Shown here: one piece after another, positions 22,549 to 32,064 of the stretch
Numbering within the stretch: the stretch's first letter is position 1
How the letters are laid out: each line of letters begins with the position of its first letter
Source: Clostridia bacterium
Lineage (GTDB): Bacteria; Bacillota; Clostridia; Oscillospirales; Acutalibacteraceae
Direction of reading: 5' to 3'
NCBI GenBank assembly: GCA_017518415.1
Contig: JAFWVC010000021.1
Span: 1-46,779 of the forward strand
Length of the DNA: 46,779 nt
The notes under the pieces: generated by a model
Told to the model about the DNA's origin: nothing
What the model saw: only the letters and a program-made list of their open reading frames with translations
Database searches by the model: none
Position numbers and translations under genes: made by a program

Positions 22549-23478
22549 TTATATCTGGTCGTCCTCGTCCTGGGACATCTGCGCGTAAAAGCGCTTCATA
22601 TCCGCCTGACTATACTGGCGCGGCACCTTCTCATCTGCCTGCTGCGCAGCGCTTTCCGGATCGGTAAACACCGCTTCCTCCTGCGGCTGCGCGTTCTCCT
22701 CCGGTTCCACCTCCAGGCCGAGCGCCTGACGCAGCGGGATGTCCTCGCCCGGATGCTCTTTATAGTAGGGGTCGATCATCCACTTGCGTATCGGGGCAAA
22801 AATGACGAACTGGATCAGCATCGAACGGAACGCCGGGAACACGAACAGCATCAGCAGCGCGCCGAGGATCCAGCCAAAGGCGCCGGCGGCCACGAACAGC
22901 ACCGTCAGCAGCGCATACCACAGCAGCAGTACGAGTGAGATCAGCAGGTTGCGCCACACGGCGGCCGAAGACAGTGCAAAACAGTTTTTAAGGATCTGCC
23001 GGAACTTCAGTTTGAAAGTGATGATCATGAAATACATGTAATAGTACATGAAGGTGGTCACCACGAACAGGCACAACGTCACCGCCACGCCGATCACGGC
23101 GAAGGTGGAGTACTCCGCCTTCATCTGAGAAAAGAAAAACAGATCGTACCCGAACAGCAGCAACATCACCACACGCAGCAGCCCGGCCGGCAGCGCCTGC
23201 TTCCAGTTCTTTTTGATGGCATCCCAAAAATCGGAGGGTAAAAAGGCGTGCCGCTCCCTGGTATAGCAACGGGTCACATAGGTAAGTCCCGCCTCCGCCA
23301 GACCGTTGGTCACGACCGGCAGCGATACCAGCGCGTAAAGGAGATTAGCTATACACAGCTTCCAGAACTTGCGAAAATACAATTCCCAGAACAGAAAAAA
23401 CGACTTTTTCTGCGGCGCGTTTTTGGAAACGCCCGGCCCCGCCTTACTGTAATCAAACATTCCGAAAAAACCGGCCAT
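22549..23478 (-). CDS. DUF624 (YesL-like) membrane protein
   Basis: A 309-residue protein with about five or six transmembrane helices between residues 35 and 235. The YesL-type pattern is visible: FRKFWKLCIANLLYALVSLP near the N terminus, then TRCYTRERHAFLPSDFWDAIKKNWKQ. It ends in an acidic, Gln/Glu-rich cytoplasmic tail of about 65 residues. The start at 23478 has AAAGGGG 8 bases before it. YesL-type proteins are often found near sugar transporters, but none is here; this one follows a putative SpoIIM-like gene. Function unknown. Confidence 0.7.
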   Translation of the reverse strand: MAGFFGMFDYSKAGPGVSKNAPQKKSFFLFWELYFRKFWKLCIANLLYALVSLPVVTNGLAEAGLTYVTRCYTRERHAFLPSDFWDAIKKNWKQALPAGLLRVVMLLLFGYDLFFFSQMKAEYSTFAVIGVAVTLCLFVVTTFMYYYMYFMIITFKLKFRQILKNCFALSSAAVWRNLLISLVLLLWYALLTVLFVAAGAFGWILGALLMLFVFPAFRSMLIQFVIFAPIRKWMIDPYYKEHPGEDIPLRQALGLEVEPEENAQPQEEAVFTDPESAAQQADEKVPRQYSQADMKRFYAQMSQDEDDQI

Positions 23479-23505
23479 GCCACAAACCCCTTTCACTTCC
23501 CGGCC

Positions 23506-24114
23506 CTATGCCGCAAACAGCGGCCCGAACAAAAGCCGGAACAATACGTCCACGGCACCGGCCGCAGCCGCCATGCCGAAAAACACGATAAAACGCACGC
23601 AATACAGCCTGCCCTCCCGGAGCAGACCGCCGCCGCGCGCATCCCTGCGCACCGTCTGCCGGGCCAACTGCAGCGAAAAGCGCAGACTTTCGGCGCAGCC
23701 GGGCAGCACCGCGGCCGCCGCGGCCAAACGCCCCGGCAGGATCAACAGAGCTGCCATGGCCAGCCCGTCCGCACCGCGGGCGGCACAAACGGCTTCCCCC
23801 AGGCCGATACCCAGCCCGAAAAAGACCGGCGCCGCCGCCGCCACAGGTGCTCCCCATACAGCCAGCCCCGTCAGGAACAACACGCCCAGTACCAGCCATA
23901 CCGGCAGGCAGGCGCGCAGCCAGGCCGCCGCAAGGCCGCCCGGCGTTGCCTCCACCCCCTGCGGAAAAAAGGAGGCCAGCACAGCGGGGGCCGACGCAGC
24001 ACGCCGGAAAATCACCACCCCGCCGACGACGCCTGCCAGCAGCAGAGCCAGGAAGACAAGCAGCCGGCGGTTTTGCTCCCAAAACGATTGAAAAGACCCG
24101 TACGTTTTCTTCAT
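23506..24114 (-). CDS. Integral membrane protein, possibly SpoIIM-like
   Basis: A 202-residue protein with about five hydrophobic helices. The first begins at FWEQNRRLLVFLALLLAGVV, and later ones are rich in Ala, Gly and Leu. The size and helix pattern resemble stage II sporulation protein M, a peptidoglycan-remodelling partner in engulfment, but no decisive motif is visible, so the name is tentative. ATG at 24114 has GGAGG 9 bases upstream; the frame is open for 23 more codons without a ribosome site. It lies 27 bases before the DUF624 gene in the same direction. Confidence 0.5.
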   Translation of the reverse strand: MKKTYGSFQSFWEQNRRLLVFLALLLAGVVGGVVIFRRAASAPAVLASFFPQGVEATPGGLAAAWLRACLPVWLVLGVLFLTGLAVWGAPVAAAAPVFFGLGIGLGEAVCAARGADGLAMAALLILPGRLAAAAAVLPGCAESLRFSLQLARQTVRRDARGGGLLREGRLYCVRFIVFFGMAAAAGAVDVLFRLLFGPLFAA

Positions 24115-24195
24115 TCCGTGTGTCCTCCGCTTTTTCAAACTTCGGGGGAGGTCGTCCCCCTTGTTCTTCTTTATGCGGCACACACGCCGGATATG

Positions 24196-24591
24196 CTATT
24201 TTTTACGCAGATTGACGCCCAGCATGCCGCCGAGCACCCCGCAGAGCAGCAGCACCGCGGCCTTCAGCGGCAACAAAGCGCTCAACTGTCCCGTCACCGC
24301 CCAGCCGGCGATTATAACCGGCAGCAACAGCACGCCCGAACAGGCAAGGCCGAACAGCCAGCCGCGCCGTTTCGCCAACGCGGCGCACAGCACCGCGCCG
24401 AAAAAGGCGCCGGCCGCCGCCGCCCCGAGAGCCATCAGCCCGACGGCGCGCTTGGGAATATCCCCGGCCGTCAGCACCGCCGCCATGATCAGCAACAGTA
24501 AAAAGCAAACGAGCGTTCCCGCTGCCGCCCCCAACAATGTCGGCCGGACATACCGCGCAAACGCCGTCTTTTCGCTCTTATCAGGTTTCAT
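24196..24591 (-). CDS. TIGR04086-type small membrane protein
   Basis: A 131-residue protein with four predicted helices (about 17-42, 50-72, 78-98 and 106-126) and a basic end (NLRKK). Its size, topology and place just after yajC fit the TIGR04086 family of Clostridia, which has no known function. The ATG at 24591 follows GGAGGGG with normal spacing; a GTG two codons upstream is too close to that site. Cotranscription with yajC, tgt and queA is likely. Confidence 0.65.
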   Translation of the reverse strand: MKPDKSEKTAFARYVRPTLLGAAAGTLVCFLLLLIMAAVLTAGDIPKRAVGLMALGAAAAGAFFGAVLCAALAKRRGWLFGLACSGVLLLPVIIAGWAVTGQLSALLPLKAAVLLLCGVLGGMLGVNLRKK

Positions 24592-24656
24592 GTCCACCCC
24601 TCCGTGCCGTCTTGTATGATTGGTACACGGTATGAGAGTTGCGGGCGGACTATGCC

Positions 24657-25043
24657 TCAGATATCGTCGTCGTCGTCATCATCGGAATCAGCCGGCGTAT
24701 CGTGCACCGTCTCATTCTGCTGGATGGCCCATTTTTTGATGGTCATTTTACTGCGATCGGCACCGGTTTCGATGACCAGTTCTTCCTCTTTGACGTTGAG
24801 CACGCGGCCGCAAATGCCGCCGATGGTGGTGATACGGTCGCCGACGCGCACGTTTTCACGCATGGCCTGCTCTTCTTTCTGGCGTTTGCGCTGCGGGCGG
24901 ATCATCAGAAAATACAGGGCCACAAACATCAGCACCAGCAGGATGATGGAGCCGTAGCTGTAAAAGAACTTGGCAAACCCCGTCAACTCCTGCGCCGAAG
25001 TGGTGGTAGCAGCTGCGTCAGCCGTAAAAGTCATAAAAGTCAT
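24657..25043 (-). CDS. yajC: YajC, accessory subunit of the Sec translocase
   Basis: A 128-residue protein with one transmembrane helix (about 31-49, SIILLVLMFVALYFLMIRPQ) followed by the family motif RPQRKRQKEEQAMRENVRVG and GDRITTIGGICGRV. YajC binds SecDF and helps protein export. The tail ends in an unusual run of aspartates (DSDDDDDDDI). The start at 25043 has GGAGGATG 8 bases upstream. It lies between tgt and the TIGR04086 gene, the common clostridial order. Confidence 0.95.
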   Translation of the reverse strand: MTFMTFTADAAATTTSAQELTGFAKFFYSYGSIILLVLMFVALYFLMIRPQRKRQKEEQAMRENVRVGDRITTIGGICGRVLNVKEEELVIETGADRSKMTIKKWAIQQNETVHDTPADSDDDDDDDI

Positions 25044-25131
25044 CGTTACATCCTCCAAAAAATCAGATTCCTTCCGTATTATATACGGTTTGAAGCAAAC
25101 GCGCAAGGGGTAACCGAAAAAAGTTTACATT

Positions 25132-27346
<2,215 letters not shown>

Positions 27347-27378
27347 GGAAAAAAGCCTTTCTTTCTTCAAAAAATGCG

Positions 27379-27408
27379 TTGACAATAGATACTTATTCAT
27401 GCTACAAT
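27379..27408 (+). promoter_or_regulatory. Promoter of asd-dapA-dapB
   Basis: The -35 is TTGACA (27379-27384) and the -10 is TACAAT (27403-27408), with an 18-base spacer. Transcription would begin about 25 bases before the lysine riboswitch. Confidence 0.8.
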
Positions 27409-27427
27409 ATCGGAAGAGAAAAGTCAA
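27399..27427 (-). promoter_or_regulatory. Promoter of queA, overlapping the asd promoter
   Basis: On the minus strand the -35 is TTGACT (27422-27427) and the -10 is TAGCAT (27399-27404), with a 17-base spacer. Its -10 shares two bases with the -10 of the asd promoter on the other strand. Confidence 0.6.
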
Positions 27428-27439
27428 GTAAATATCGTG

Positions 27440-27607
27440 GAATAGAGGCGCGCCGATTGCGAAAAGTATCCTGCGGAAGGGGTCCGGGCCGTAGAAGGCG
27501 GGAAAAAGGCGCCGGCGCCGAAGCGAACCGATGTCCGGAGCATCCGTTCAGCTGGCCGTCCGGTCAACAGCCGTGCGGTTGTCACCGGTTGCGGTGGAGC
27601 GCTATTC
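27440..27607 (+). promoter_or_regulatory. Lysine riboswitch (L-box) before asd
   Basis: The P1 helix is closed by GAATAG (27440-27445) and CTATTC (27602-27607). Inside are the conserved L-box segments in order: AGAGGCGCG after P1, GAAAAGTA, GGCGGGAAAAAGGCGCC with GCCGAAG, GCTGG, GGTTGTCACCGG, and GGAGCGC before P1 closes. An intrinsic terminator follows at 27653. High lysine should stabilise the aptamer and stop transcription before asd. The open frame through this region is not a gene. Confidence 0.92.
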
Positions 27608-27652
27608 AAACGGCCGTAGCCCTTGCGGGGCAGGCCGGATCATCGCTCTTCG

Positions 27653-27675
27653 GCCGGTATTCGATACCGGCTTTT
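27653..27675 (+). terminator. Riboswitch-controlled terminator before asd
   Basis: A perfect 8-base stem (27653-27660 / 27664-27671) with a 3-base loop and TTTT. It lies 24 bases before the asd start and is the expression platform of the lysine riboswitch. Confidence 0.85.
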
Positions 27676-27698
27676 ATCGTTGAAAGGGAGAATGAAAA

Positions 27699-28775
27699 AT
27701 GAAAAAGTATCGTGTCGGCATCATCGGCGCCACCGGTATGGTCGGGCAGCGCTTTGCTACTCTGTTGGCTGATCATCCGTGGTTTGACGTAACGGTGCTG
27801 GCAGCCAGTCCCCGTTCGGCCGGGCAGACGTATGAGCAGGCCGCCGGACACCGCTGGGCCATGCAGGCCCCGATGCCCGAGAAAATGAAAAAGATGGTCA
27901 TCGTCGATGCGTCGGACGTCAAAACCGTTGCCGCACAGGCGGATTTTGTCTTTTGCGCAGTAGATATGCCCAAGCCGGACATCCGCGCGCTGGAAGAAGC
28001 ATACGCCAGGGCCGAGTGCCCGGTGGTGTCCAACAACAGCGCCAACCGCTTCACGCCGGACGTGCCGATGATCATTCCCGAACTCAACGCCGACCATACG
28101 GCGGTGATCCCGTATCAGCGCAAACGGCTGGGCACCAAGCGCGGGTTTATCGCAGTCAAATCCAACTGTTCGCTGCAAAGCTACGTGCCGGCACTGTATC
28201 CGCTGTCCCGCTTCGGGATCGAGCAGGTGCTGGTATGCACCTATCAGGCCATTTCCGGCGCCGGCAAGACCTTTGAACGCTGGCCCGAGATGATCGACAA
28301 CGTTATTCCCTATATCGGCGGCGAAGAGCAGAAATCCGAACAGGAGCCGCTGAAGATCTGGGGCCGGATCGAAAACGGCGTGATCGTGCCGGCCTCTTCC
28401 CCGGCTTTTACGGCACAATGCCTGCGCGTACCGGTCACAGACGGACACTTTGCCGCCGTATTCGTCCGCTTTGCCCAAAAGCCCGAAAAGGAAGAAATAC
28501 TTGAAGCGTGGCGCACCTTCAGCGGCGAACCGCAACGTCTGGCTCTGCCCAGCGCCCCGAAGCAGTTCCTGCATTACTTTGAGGAAGACAATATGCCGCA
28601 GACCCGCTTGCATCGTGACCTGGAAGGCGGCATGGCCATCTCTCTGGGCCGCCTGCGCGCCGACACGCAATACGACTACAAATTCGTAGGCCTGTCCCAC
28701 AACACGCTGCGCGGCGCGGCCGGCGGTGCCGTCCTGCTGGCGGAACTGCTGTGCGCGCAGGGCTACATCGACTGA
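27699..28775 (+). CDS. asd: Aspartate-semialdehyde dehydrogenase
   Basis: NADP enzyme (358 residues) that reduces aspartyl phosphate to aspartate semialdehyde, the branch point to lysine, methionine and threonine. The N-terminal GATGMVGQRF binds NADP; the active-site cysteine is C157 in VKSNCSLQ, with YQAISGAGK and VTDGHFAAVFVR completing the site. The SNCS form and the length match the archaeal/fungal-type branch of the family rather than the E. coli type. GGGAG lies 8 bases upstream. It is first in asd-dapA-dapB behind a lysine riboswitch. Aspartokinase is not in the window. Confidence 0.95.
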   Translation: MKKYRVGIIGATGMVGQRFATLLADHPWFDVTVLAASPRSAGQTYEQAAGHRWAMQAPMPEKMKKMVIVDASDVKTVAAQADFVFCAVDMPKPDIRALEEAYARAECPVVSNNSANRFTPDVPMIIPELNADHTAVIPYQRKRLGTKRGFIAVKSNCSLQSYVPALYPLSRFGIEQVLVCTYQAISGAGKTFERWPEMIDNVIPYIGGEEQKSEQEPLKIWGRIENGVIVPASSPAFTAQCLRVPVTDGHFAAVFVRFAQKPEKEEILEAWRTFSGEPQRLALPSAPKQFLHYFEEDNMPQTRLHRDLEGGMAISLGRLRADTQYDYKFVGLSHNTLRGAAGGAVLLAELLCAQGYID

Positions 28776-28796
28776 TGCCGGAAAGGAGTTTTACCG

Positions 28797-29690
28797 ATGA
28801 GTAAGCAAACCGTCTTTACCGGCGCCGGCGTGGCGCTGGTCACCCCGATGCGTCCGGACGGCGTGCCTGATCTGGAACGTTACCGCGAGCTGGTGGAATG
28901 GCAGATCCGGAACGGGACCGACGCCATCATCACCTGCGGCACCACCGGCGAATCCTCCACGCTGGATTATGAGGAGCACACCGCTGTCATCAAAGCAGCC
29001 GTGGAGCAGACGGCCGGCCGCGTGCCGGTCATTGCCGGCACCGGTTCCAACGACACGGCTTTCGGCGTCCAGCTGTCTTTGGATGCAAAGGCGCTGGGGG
29101 CTGATGCGCTGCTGCTGGTAACCCCGTATTACAACAAAGCATCGCAAAAAGGGCTGGTCATCCACTTCAACGCCATCGCCAACGCCGCTAAAATCCCGGT
29201 CATCCTGTACAACGTGCCCTCCCGCACGGGCGTCAACATCAAGCCCGACACGGTGGCCGAATTGTATAAAAACCCCTATATCGTTGCTATTAAAGAGGCC
29301 AGCGGCAATCTTTCGGAGGCCGCGCAGGTGGCCGCGCTGTGCGATATCGATATTTATTCCGGCAACGACGACCAGACGGTGCCGCTGCTCTCGCTCGGCG
29401 CAAAGGGCGTCATCTCGGTGCTGTCCAACATTCTCCCGCAAGAGACGCACGACATGGTAGCCCGCTGGATGCAGGGCGACGTCGCCGGCAGCCGGGAAAT
29501 CCAACTGAAATATCTGAAACTGGCCAACGCCCTGTTCTGTGACGTCAACCCCATCCCGGTCAAATACGCGATGAACCGGATGGGTATGTCGGTCGGCCCG
29601 TGCCGCCTGCCGCTGTGCGAGCCGGAAGACAAGGCCGCCGCCTACATTGACGCGGTATTGCAGGAATACGGCCTGTTGAAGGGAGAATAA
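28797..29690 (+). CDS. dapA: 4-hydroxy-tetrahydrodipicolinate synthase
   Basis: A 297-residue TIM-barrel aldolase that condenses pyruvate with aspartate semialdehyde. CGTTGESSTL holds the threonine pair of the proton relay (T49, T50), YNVPSRTGVN the active-site tyrosine (Y138), and AIKEASGNL the Schiff-base lysine (K166). GGAG lies just before the ATG. It is 21 bases after asd and one base before dapB, in the same riboswitch-controlled transcript. Lysine feedback residues cannot be judged by eye. Confidence 0.97.
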   Translation: MSKQTVFTGAGVALVTPMRPDGVPDLERYRELVEWQIRNGTDAIITCGTTGESSTLDYEEHTAVIKAAVEQTAGRVPVIAGTGSNDTAFGVQLSLDAKALGADALLLVTPYYNKASQKGLVIHFNAIANAAKIPVILYNVPSRTGVNIKPDTVAELYKNPYIVAIKEASGNLSEAAQVAALCDIDIYSGNDDQTVPLLSLGAKGVISVLSNILPQETHDMVARWMQGDVAGSREIQLKYLKLANALFCDVNPIPVKYAMNRMGMSVGPCRLPLCEPEDKAAAYIDAVLQEYGLLKGE

Positions 29691-29691
29691 T

Positions 29692-30459
29692 ATGGATATC
29701 CTGCTGTGCGGCTGCTGCGGCTATATGGGCCGGGTCGTGACCGCCTGTGTCGCCTCCCGGGAAGACTGCCGCATCGCGGCGGGGGTAGACCTGCGCTGCG
29801 ATGAGAACCTGCCCTTCCCCGTCTATGCGGATGCGGAGCAGTGCCCGGTCAAGGCCGACGTCGTGATCGATTTTTCGCACCCCTCCGCGCTCGGCAGCGT
29901 GATCGCCTACGGGCTGCGCACCGGCACGCCGCTGGTCATCGCCACCACCGGCCTGTCGGAAGAACAAAAAAGCAGCCTGACCGCCGCCGCCGCGCAGATC
30001 CCGGTGTTTTTCAGCGGCAATATGTCCATCGGCGTCTGCCTGCTGATGCAGCTGGCCAAAATTGCGGCCGGCGTGCTGGGGCCGGATTTTGACGTCGAGA
30101 TTCTCGAGCGCCACCACAACCGCAAGCTCGACGCCCCCTCCGGCACCGCGCTGATGCTGGCCGACGCCGTCGCCGCCGGCAGGCAGCAGGCGTCACAGTA
30201 CGTGTATGAGCGCCACTCCCGCCGGCAGAAGCGGGACCCGGCCGAAATCGGCATTTCCTCCATGCGGGGCGGCACCATCGTCGGCGAACATGAGATCATG
30301 TTTGCCGGCCGGGACGAGATCCTGACGCTGTCCCACTCGGCCCGCTCCCGCGAGTTGTTCGCCGTCGGCGCCGTCAACGCGGCCGTCTTCCTGCAAGGCA
30401 AACCGGCCGGGATGTACGCCATGGCGGACCTGGTTGACGCCGCGCTGCAAAAAGATTAA
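29692..30459 (+). CDS. dapB: 4-hydroxy-tetrahydrodipicolinate reductase
   Basis: A 255-residue enzyme that reduces the DapA product to tetrahydrodipicolinate with NAD(P)H. Cofactor motif CGCCGYMGR at 6-14 and the substrate motif ERHHNRKLDAPSGTA (139-153), with the catalytic H141 and K145. The GGAGAAT ribosome site lies within the end of dapA. It is last in the operon and followed by a strong terminator, so later steps to diaminopimelate are encoded elsewhere. Confidence 0.97.
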   Translation: MDILLCGCCGYMGRVVTACVASREDCRIAAGVDLRCDENLPFPVYADAEQCPVKADVVIDFSHPSALGSVIAYGLRTGTPLVIATTGLSEEQKSSLTAAAAQIPVFFSGNMSIGVCLLMQLAKIAAGVLGPDFDVEILERHHNRKLDAPSGTALMLADAVAAGRQQASQYVYERHSRRQKRDPAEIGISSMRGGTIVGEHEIMFAGRDEILTLSHSARSRELFAVGAVNAAVFLQGKPAGMYAMADLVDAALQKD

Positions 30460-30473
30460 CCTCCATAGGATGC

Positions 30474-30509
30474 AAAAAGGTTCCCGGCTGATCGGCCGGG
30501 AACCTTTTT
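30474..30509. terminator. Bidirectional terminator after dapB
   Basis: A 15-base near-perfect stem (30474-30488 / 30495-30509) with A-run and T-run, between convergent dapB and the ceramidase-like gene. Confidence 0.9.
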
Positions 30510-30527
30510 ATGTGTTGCAAAACGCGG

Positions 30528-31856
30528 TCAGCGGAGCTTCTGAATCAATTCCGCCGCATGGGCGGCCAGCACGTTGCCGAAGCCCGGGGCCAGCATCGAG
30601 TTGCCGACTTCGTACCCTTCGTTGTGCAGCTCCTCATCGTTGTAGCAGTAGCCGGGCAGGCAGCCGTTGGACAGTTCGTATACGAACACGTCGCCCTGCT
30701 CTTTGATTTTCAGCGCATACTCCACGAAGATCTCGCCCTGCAGACCGACGATGCACAGCTTGCCGATGCGCACGGCCATAACCTCGCAGGGGTTCTCGTC
30801 GTCGCGCAGGTCCACGCGACGCCCGTCGCGCAGGCAGATGGCGTAGCCGAGCATATCCTCGGCGCCCAGCATGCGCAGGTTGGCGTTCTGCACGTCCAGA
30901 TAAGAAGCGCCGGCCGCTTTGAGTTCCTCATAAATGCGGGTTTTTTCCGCTACGTTCTTCTGCAGCTGCTCGATGGTGTCGTATTTGCGGATCTGGATCG
31001 GGAACTCGACGTTTTCCACCCCGATGGTCAGATCGCCGCTGAACTGCATACCGTCGACCACTTCGCACACGACCTTGCCCATAATGCCGCCGACGCGGGC
31101 CGCCTCGTCAAACGACTGGCCGATACGGAAATAGCGGGAGCTCTGGTCGCCGGAGGCGCCCTGCGCAAAGCCCATGACCGCGCCGGCGAATTTTTCGATC
31201 ACGGTCTGCCGCACGTAGTTCGGATAATCCGCCGACACCAGCTCGCTGTCCTCATGCAGGAAGGTCGGGTGCAGCGCGTAGTTGGTCATGATGCAGCGCA
31301 CCTTTTTAGTGTCCGCCTCACGGATGGCGGTAACGCACACATACGGGTCGGTGATACCGTCCTTGCGGCAGCGGTTGCCGCCCACGCCCTTTTCGGCACC
31401 GCACAGGCCGGTGCCGTACCCGAACTCGCCCGGGAAGGCGCTCTTCTTGGCCTCAATCACGATCTTGGCCAGCGCATACAGCAAGTAGTTGAGGTAATCG
31501 GGATCGATGTCGGGCTCGCCGTCGCCGTCACCGGCGGTAGCTTCCAGCTCAGGGTTGCCGGCCGCCCAGGGGCCGGAGTGCGTGTGCGAGCAGCACAGCA
31601 GCACATTTTTCTCCGGGATACCGCACAGACGGTTGACGCGGGCACGCACCTGCGCCGCATATTTTTTGGAAAAGAACAGAATATCCATCGTCACAATGGC
31701 GACCTCGGTCGTCCCGTCCGACAGATACATGCAGGTGGCCATCAGCGGGTCATGCACGCCGACGTTGGGCCGCGGAAAATGCGGGTAGCCCGCCAGACGC
31801 ACGCCCGGTTGGGGCGATATGTCGATAGAAGCACAGCCGGTCATCAGTTTGCTCAT
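30528..31856 (-). CDS. Neutral/alkaline ceramidase-like hydrolase, cytosolic
   Basis: A 442-residue protein with the neutral ceramidase N-terminal (catalytic) domain. Likely zinc ligands and active-site residues are present: the histidine of GVHDPLMA, LCCSHTHSGPW (histidines of the second motif), the glutamate of LQGEIFVEY, and the tyrosine in GYCYNDEE. ALHPTFLHEDSELVSADYP matches another family block. The usual C-terminal immunoglobulin-like domain is absent, and there is no signal peptide, unlike secreted bacterial ceramidases. The start at 31856 has AGAAGG upstream; the frame continues 41 codons further through the promoter. It may hydrolyse a different amide; the substrate is unknown. Monocistronic, with a promoter at 31927-31955. 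Confidence 0.75.
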   Translation of the reverse strand: MSKLMTGCASIDISPQPGVRLAGYPHFPRPNVGVHDPLMATCMYLSDGTTEVAIVTMDILFFSKKYAAQVRARVNRLCGIPEKNVLLCCSHTHSGPWAAGNPELEATAGDGDGEPDIDPDYLNYLLYALAKIVIEAKKSAFPGEFGYGTGLCGAEKGVGGNRCRKDGITDPYVCVTAIREADTKKVRCIMTNYALHPTFLHEDSELVSADYPNYVRQTVIEKFAGAVMGFAQGASGDQSSRYFRIGQSFDEAARVGGIMGKVVCEVVDGMQFSGDLTIGVENVEFPIQIRKYDTIEQLQKNVAEKTRIYEELKAAGASYLDVQNANLRMLGAEDMLGYAICLRDGRRVDLRDDENPCEVMAVRIGKLCIVGLQGEIFVEYALKIKEQGDVFVYELSNGCLPGYCYNDEELHNEGYEVGNSMLAPGFGNVLAAHAAELIQKLR

Positions 31857-31926
31857 AAAAAGACCTTCTTTCATAGATTCGGGATGCCGCGGCCGGCAAA
31901 CGCCGGGCGCTGTATATCCACGGTTG

Positions 31927-31955
31927 ATTATAGCACAGTTTACCGTACAATACAA
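31927..31955 (-). promoter_or_regulatory. Promoter of the ceramidase-like gene
   Basis: On the minus strand the -35 is TTGTAT (31950-31955) and the -10 is TATAAT (31927-31932), with a 17-base spacer. Confidence 0.7.
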
Positions 31956-32012
31956 GCGCCGAAGCGGAAAAAATGTCAAAAAAACGTCTGAAAAATTGTG
32001 CGTTATGCTGTC

Positions 32013-32042
32013 AAAAAAGGCCGCTCCGGATGGGGAGCGGCC
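32013..32042 (-). terminator. Terminator after the LysW-type gene
   Basis: On the minus strand a perfect 9-base stem (32034-32042 / 32019-32027) is followed by six Ts. It lies 22 bases after the stop codon of the second frame (32065), which supports that frame as the true gene end. Confidence 0.85.
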
Positions 32043-32064
32043 GGGAAAAGGACAAACGGATCGG

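Noticed and set aside
24115..24195. A GC hairpin (GGGGGA...TCCCCC) between the TIGR04086 and SpoIIM-like genes
   Set aside because: No T run follows it, so it was not called a terminator; it may only be a short leader structure.
27379..27702. An open frame of 107 codons before asd
   Set aside because: It lies over the promoter, lysine riboswitch and terminator; its composition reflects RNA structure, not coding.
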